Under the pieces are notes generated by a model. That model was given only the letters and a program-made list of their open reading frames with translations, had not been told where the DNA came from and did not search any database. From Vulcanimicrobiota bacterium (GTDB taxonomy: Bacteria; Vulcanimicrobiota; Xenobia; Xenobiales; JADMJV01), in the NCBI GenBank assembly GCA_017307785.1, contig JAFKGI010000003.1, positions 1 to 64,000 on the forward strand: a stretch of DNA of 64,000 nucleotides, written 5' to 3'. A program made the position numbers and the translations under genes. Positions 60,473 to 64,000 of the stretch are shown one piece after another (the stretch's first letter is position 1; every line of letters starts with the position of its first letter).

Positions 60473-62208
60473 CCCATCACCAGTTCGAAGCCGGCGCCTT
60501 CCTCCCAGTTCTGAAACTGAATCTTGGCCCGCAATTGCTGCGAGAGTCGGCGGATCAGCTTGATACCCAGACTGGTGGCGTTGGCGATGCCTTCCGGAAA
60601 GCCAGGGCCGTCGTCACGGATCTCGAGGCGGAAACCACTGCCCGGAAAGGCCACCAGGCGCAACCAGAGTCGCATGGATTCGCCGCCGTGGTGCTTCAGA
60701 CAGTTTGAGAACACTTCGTTGGCCACCAGGCTGACGGGAATGGCCGTGTCCAGACTCACGCGGACCCGCTGAATATCGAGGTTCAGCTTCAAATCACTGG
60801 AGTGAGAACGGGCGCACAGCTGGACCAGATCGCGAAGATGCTCGCCCAGGTCGATACTCGAGAATTCATTGCTTTCGTAAAGCCGTTCGTGAATCATCGA
60901 CATGCAGTGAATTCGCGATTGGCATTCGTCAAACACGGTCTTGAGCGCGGGGTCGGGCAGAGAAAGCGATTGCAGGCTCAAGATGCTGTTCACCACCTGC
61001 AAATTGTTTTTCACCCGGTGATGAATTTCGTGCAGCATGGCCTCTTTTTCCAAGAGCGAATCCAGCAAGTGCTGCTGATAGCTACGTCGCTCGCTGATAT
61101 CCTGAATCTGGGCCACAAAATAAAGCGGAGCCCCCGCATTGGTGCGCACCAGACTGGCGGTCAGAAGAATCCAGACCGCCTCTCCGTCCTTCCGAAAATA
61201 GCGCTTTTCCATAGTGTAACTGGGCAGGGCACCGGAAAGCAGTTCGCCGACCAGAGCCAGATCGGCCTGGAGGTCGTCGGGATGGGTGATGTCCTGGAAA
61301 GTCAGCACCAGCAGTTCGTCTTCGCTATACCCGACGATGTCGCAGAGAGCTCGATTGACTTTGGTCCAGCGCCCTTCCAAGGAAACCAGGGCCATTCCGA
61401 TACCGGCAAATTCGAAGGCGGAGGCAAAGCGCTCCTGGCTTTCATAGAGTGCCTGGGAAACCAGACGCTCCTGCGTGACATCCCGGCCTTCCGGAACGAT
61501 GTTGAAAATCTGTCCTTTTTCGTCCATTACGGGGCGCAGGGAAAAGTCGACCTGGCGCACTCTGCCGTCCCGTCCCAGGTGGGTAGCATCAAAGCGCACG
61601 CTTTCTCCCATCCGGGCGCGAGCGAAACTCTCCACCAGACGCTTTTGCTGAAGCGGGTCGTGGCTCCACCAGGGTGTGGTCCAGAAAAGCTTGCCGATCA
61701 CGTCCGCTTCCGAAACCCCCGCAAACTCCAGGGCTCTCCGGTTGGCTTTGATCAACGCTCCATCCATGTTGCAGAGCCCGATAAAGTGGAACATCGACTC
61801 GAAGATAGCCTGGAAAATCTGCTCCCGGTCCTGAAAGCGAGCACAGTCCGGACTGACTCTCTGGCTGCCCAACCAGCGCCCTCCCATCGGCGAGGCTTGC
61901 AGCAGCACGCGACACTCTCCGGCCAGCAATTTCATTCGGACATCCAAATGGACTCGCTGACCCGTAGCCCGGACCTGCTGGAAGGTCCACTGGAAGAGAT
62001 CCTGGTCCTCGGGATGGACGAATTGCTGCCAACGCTCCAAAGAGACCGCTTCACCGTCTTGCAGGCCGTAAAGAAGCCGCATTTGCGAATCGAATTCGAG
62101 CTCCGATCCCCACTCCCAGAAGGTCGCGTTCACCATAAGATCCATAACCATACGCTCGAGGCATTGACCGAATGGAGCGGAAGTACTTGAGAGTGTAAGC
62201 GACCTCAC
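60469..62208 (-). CDS. PAS-rich HisKA_2-type sensor kinase
   Basis: A cytosolic kinase of 579 residues. Three PAS-like domains are visible: residues about 25-130, 135-245 (NMDGALIKANRRALEFAGVS) and 260-375 (FAGIGMALVSLEGRWTKVNRALCDIVGYS). They are followed by a HisKA_2 kinase with EIHHRVKNNLQVVNSILSLQ and an ATPase domain (VSLVANEVFSNCLKH, RDDGPGFPEG). Such kinases usually pass phosphate to lone receivers such as the one at 37522. GTG start supported by GAGGGGGG 7 bases upstream. Confidence 0.88.
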   Translation of the reverse strand: MRSLTLSSTSAPFGQCLERMVMDLMVNATFWEWGSELEFDSQMRLLYGLQDGEAVSLERWQQFVHPEDQDLFQWTFQQVRATGQRVHLDVRMKLLAGECRVLLQASPMGGRWLGSQRVSPDCARFQDREQIFQAIFESMFHFIGLCNMDGALIKANRRALEFAGVSEADVIGKLFWTTPWWSHDPLQQKRLVESFARARMGESVRFDATHLGRDGRVRQVDFSLRPVMDEKGQIFNIVPEGRDVTQERLVSQALYESQERFASAFEFAGIGMALVSLEGRWTKVNRALCDIVGYSEDELLVLTFQDITHPDDLQADLALVGELLSGALPSYTMEKRYFRKDGEAVWILLTASLVRTNAGAPLYFVAQIQDISERRSYQQHLLDSLLEKEAMLHEIHHRVKNNLQVVNSILSLQSLSLPDPALKTVFDECQSRIHCMSMIHERLYESNEFSSIDLGEHLRDLVQLCARSHSSDLKLNLDIQRVRVSLDTAIPVSLVANEVFSNCLKHHGGESMRLWLRLVAFPGSGFRLEIRDDGPGFPEGIANATSLGIKLIRRLSQQLRAKIQFQNWEEGAGFELVMG

Positions 62209-62244
62209 AGACGCGCCCCCCTCGCTGGATGCATTTTATGAATC

Positions 62245-63021
62245 ATGAAAAACATAATTCTAACCGCCCTCCTCCTTTGCAGCCCGGTCCTGGCCCAAGA
62301 ACAAAGGGTCAGCGACCCCTCCGGTTTCTCCACCAGCGTGCCCGCCTCGTTCAAGGTCTCTCAGGACGGCTCAGGAACCATCGCGGTCGAACCGCAGCAG
62401 AAGTATATGGTGGTCATCAAAAACCACTCCTACAATACTTTCGAAGCCTTCGCTCAACAGGCCAATCTAGAAAAGGACGGTTTCACGCTGGTCGGGGAAG
62501 TGCGCACTATCAATGCCACCGATCGTAGTTTCCGCGCCGCCAAACAGACCGCCACCGGTTACCTGTTGGCCGACACCTTCGTCTGCTTCTCTCCCAATGG
62601 CGGCGGCAGCTTGATCGTAGCTCTTTCGGACGAAAAGAATGCCGACGCGGCTTACTCCAGCGCCTACCGCATGGCTCAAAATCTGCAATACAGCCAACCC
62701 CAGCGCGATACCCAGTTGACCGCGGCCCTGGCCGGCAAACACCTGATCTATCTCTACACCGGTAATGGCTACTCAGAACGCAAAGATCTCTATCTGGGTG
62801 CCAACGGCCAGTTCGCCCAGCGCAACGATGCCAGCAGCGCTTCCTTTAACGGCTCCGGATACTTAACCGGCGGCGGCGACGGCAGTTGGAGAGTCGCCCC
62901 TGGAGGCCGGCTGATCTTGCAATACAACAACGGGAATACCGGCAGCTACACCATGGCAGCGGGCAAGGCCAACAACGAAGTGCTTCTCAACGGTAAGCGC
63001 TACTTCGTGACCAACCGGTAA
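62245..63021 (+). CDS. secreted protein with lipocalin-like C-terminal domain
   Basis: A 258-residue protein with a signal peptide ending near VLA-Q (residue 18). The mature N-terminal part (DPSGFSTSVPASFKVSQDG) resembles stress or PsbP-like secreted domains. The C-terminal 90 residues (LAGKHLIYLYTGNGYSERKDLYLGANGQF and on) form a Gly/Asn-rich beta domain of lipocalin-like outline. Function unknown. ATG at 62245. Confidence 0.65.
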   Translation: MKNIILTALLLCSPVLAQEQRVSDPSGFSTSVPASFKVSQDGSGTIAVEPQQKYMVVIKNHSYNTFEAFAQQANLEKDGFTLVGEVRTINATDRSFRAAKQTATGYLLADTFVCFSPNGGGSLIVALSDEKNADAAYSSAYRMAQNLQYSQPQRDTQLTAALAGKHLIYLYTGNGYSERKDLYLGANGQFAQRNDASSASFNGSGYLTGGGDGSWRVAPGGRLILQYNNGNTGSYTMAAGKANNEVLLNGKRYFVTNR

Positions 63022-63027
63022 CAAAGC

Positions 63028-63053
63028 GGGCGACAGATTTATCTGCCCTTTCT
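63028..63053 (+). terminator. weak intrinsic terminator candidate
   Basis: CAGAT/ATCTG with an outer GGG/CCC (three bulged bases on the left arm), followed by TTTCT, seven bases after the stop of the secreted-protein gene. Confidence 0.3.
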
Positions 63054-63064
63054 ACCGGGACCTG

Positions 63065-63070
63065 TAAAAT
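63065..63070 (+). promoter_or_regulatory. extended -10 of a probable leaderless promoter
   Basis: TAAAAT ends 6 bases before the ATG at 63077, with no ribosome site between. Confidence 0.5.
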
Positions 63071-63076
63071 GGTCCC

Positions 63077-63712
63077 ATGTTCATTTCCGCACTTTCCATC
63101 ACCACAGACAGCACCCCGCTCGCGACTCCTCTACCCGCTTTCGGAGCGGCGCAGCGACTTCAGGACCCCTCCTTCTCCGCCCAGTCCTTGCCGGTGCTGA
63201 GCACGATGCAGCAAATGCAGACGTTGCTCGGCGAAATGTATCTGATGTTGAAGACCCTGATGGGCGGCAATCCCCCGGAGGCAGCCCAATCTGGGACCAG
63301 CGTCGACAAGAGCTCCGCTCCCACCACCGACCTGAAGGACGTGCAGGGTAGCGACTTCGGGAAAAAGTTGGCCACCCAGGCGGAAAAGACGGCCAACCAG
63401 ATCAACACTCCCGGTCTGTGCCTGAAGGGGGTCAATGACGCGATGCAGGCCATGGGTCTGCCCGTTCACCGCGAAGCCGCCGCATGGATGGCGGTGGACG
63501 ACTTTCAGAAAAATCCCCGCTTTCGAGAAGTGAAAGTCTCCAAAAGTCAGCTCAAATCGCTGCCGGCGGGTGCCGTCGTCATCTGGGACAAAGGTTCCGG
63601 GCTGCCCTATGGACATATCTCGGTGGCCCTGGGAGATGGTCGTGAGGCTTCCAGCAAGGTGCGCAACCAGCTGCTGCTCAACACCAACTTTCACGTCTTT
63701 TTACCCAAATAG
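63077..63712 (+). CDS. CHAP/NlpC-like domain protein
   Basis: A 211-residue protein. The C-terminal 110 residues look like a papain-fold peptidoglycan amidase/peptidase domain: GLCLKGVNDAMQAMG places the candidate Cys, and PYGHISVALGDGREASS the candidate His. The N-terminal 85 residues are low complexity with a Met/Leu-rich helix. No classical signal peptide is seen, as for the PG-binding-like protein at 1878. Cell-wall cleavage is inferred. Confidence 0.6.
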   Translation: MFISALSITTDSTPLATPLPAFGAAQRLQDPSFSAQSLPVLSTMQQMQTLLGEMYLMLKTLMGGNPPEAAQSGTSVDKSSAPTTDLKDVQGSDFGKKLATQAEKTANQINTPGLCLKGVNDAMQAMGLPVHREAAAWMAVDDFQKNPRFREVKVSKSQLKSLPAGAVVIWDKGSGLPYGHISVALGDGREASSKVRNQLLLNTNFHVFLPK

Positions 63713-63756
63713 CCGACCCATAAGGTAACCGCCGTCGCCTGGGCGAAGGACGGGCC

Positions 63757-64000
63757 ATGAGTTCCAGTGGCATCGAGGGGGGACCGGTCCAGGACGACCT
63801 GCAACCCGGCCAGGTCCTGGACCACCGCTACGATATCAAGGAGCTGGTGGGCCGAGGCGGCATGGGCACCGTGTACCGAGTGCGCGACTGGGATTGGAAC
63901 GTCGACCTGGCCGTAAAAGTGCCAGCCAAGCATTTGATTTCCGACTGGGTGGCCAAGGAACGCTTCTTGCTGGAGGCACAGACCTGGATCGAGCTGGGTG
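63757..64000 (+). CDS. Ser/Thr protein kinase, 3' end cut by window edge
   Basis: The first 81 residues are in the window. RYDIKELVGRGGMGTVYRVRDWDWNVDLAVKVP is the Gly-rich loop and the VAIK-type Lys of Hanks-type (PknB-like) kinases. GAAGGA lies 7 bases before the ATG. The catalytic loop and any sensor domain lie beyond the window. Confidence 0.88.
   Translation, partial: MSSSGIEGGPVQDDLQPGQVLDHRYDIKELVGRGGMGTVYRVRDWDWNVDLAVKVPAKHLISDWVAKERFLLEAQTWIELG

Overview
This is a gene-dense, roughly 60 % GC bacterial window with short intergenic gaps and many 4-base ATGA/GTGA overlaps. It carries about 55 protein genes. I saw no rRNA, tRNA, CRISPR array, transposase or phage gene. Lineage cannot be fixed from sequence alone. 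The mix of a TPR protein, a Ser/Thr kinase, large proteins without recognisable family, secreted proteins of unknown function and many apparent leaderless promoters suggests a poorly sampled phylum such as Eremiobacterota/Xenobia or Armatimonadota. That placement is inference with low confidence.

Layout. 1-6.6 kb: a TPR protein, beta-carbonic anhydrase, a PG-binding-like protein, an aldo/keto reductase of the YdbC/PdxI type with a divergent MmyB-type regulator, and a large zincin-like protein. 6.6-13.3 kb: HflX overlapping a compact ABC-F protein, an ATP-grasp enzyme, a hybrid histidine kinase and a YjbR-type protein. 13.4-16.7 kb: a cation/proton antiporter plus an ABC-2 exporter, flanked by two direct copies of a 135-bp structured repeat. 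16.7-22.5 kb: a GalT-family enzyme, a complete paoABC-type periplasmic aldehyde oxidase and a subclass B3-like metallo-beta-lactamase. 22.5-23.0 kb: an apparent cysteine attenuator. 23-32 kb: a dehydrogenase, a methyltransferase, a 1060-residue HEAT-like protein, small proteins, an FGE-like protein, MtfA and a protein of five tandem winged-helix modules. 32-39.4 kb: a kinase-like phosphotransferase, ankyrin and ASCH-like proteins, an M20 amidohydrolase, a MacB-type permease, a double receiver and a methyltransferase. 39.5-45 kb: a transporter and a three-gene operon (urocanase homologue, DUF917 protein, HAL-fold lyase without the MIO triad) that looks like (S-methyl-)ergothioneine or histidine-betaine breakdown, not ordinary histidine use. 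45-64 kb: a 972-residue unknown, an ArsR regulator with a divergent luciferase-like enzyme, 50-bp tandem repeats, secreted paralogues, a two-component pair with a secreted caspase-like protein, a second HflX, further membrane and secreted proteins, an HWE/HisKA_2 kinase and the start of a Ser/Thr kinase.

Most notable. (1) At 22502-23010 a near-consensus promoter fires directly at the AUG of a 21-codon reading frame with four consecutive Cys codons. Regions pairing 1:2, 2:3 and 3:4 surround those codons, the last being an intrinsic terminator, and a 105-residue Cys-motif protein follows. This is the anatomy of a ribosome-mediated cysteine attenuator. (2) The MIO-less lyase operon at 40746-44990. 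(3) The 135-bp repeats around the 3.1-kb transporter cassette. (4) A recurrent leaderless geometry, a -10 hexamer ending 6-7 nt before ATG, seen at eight or more genes.
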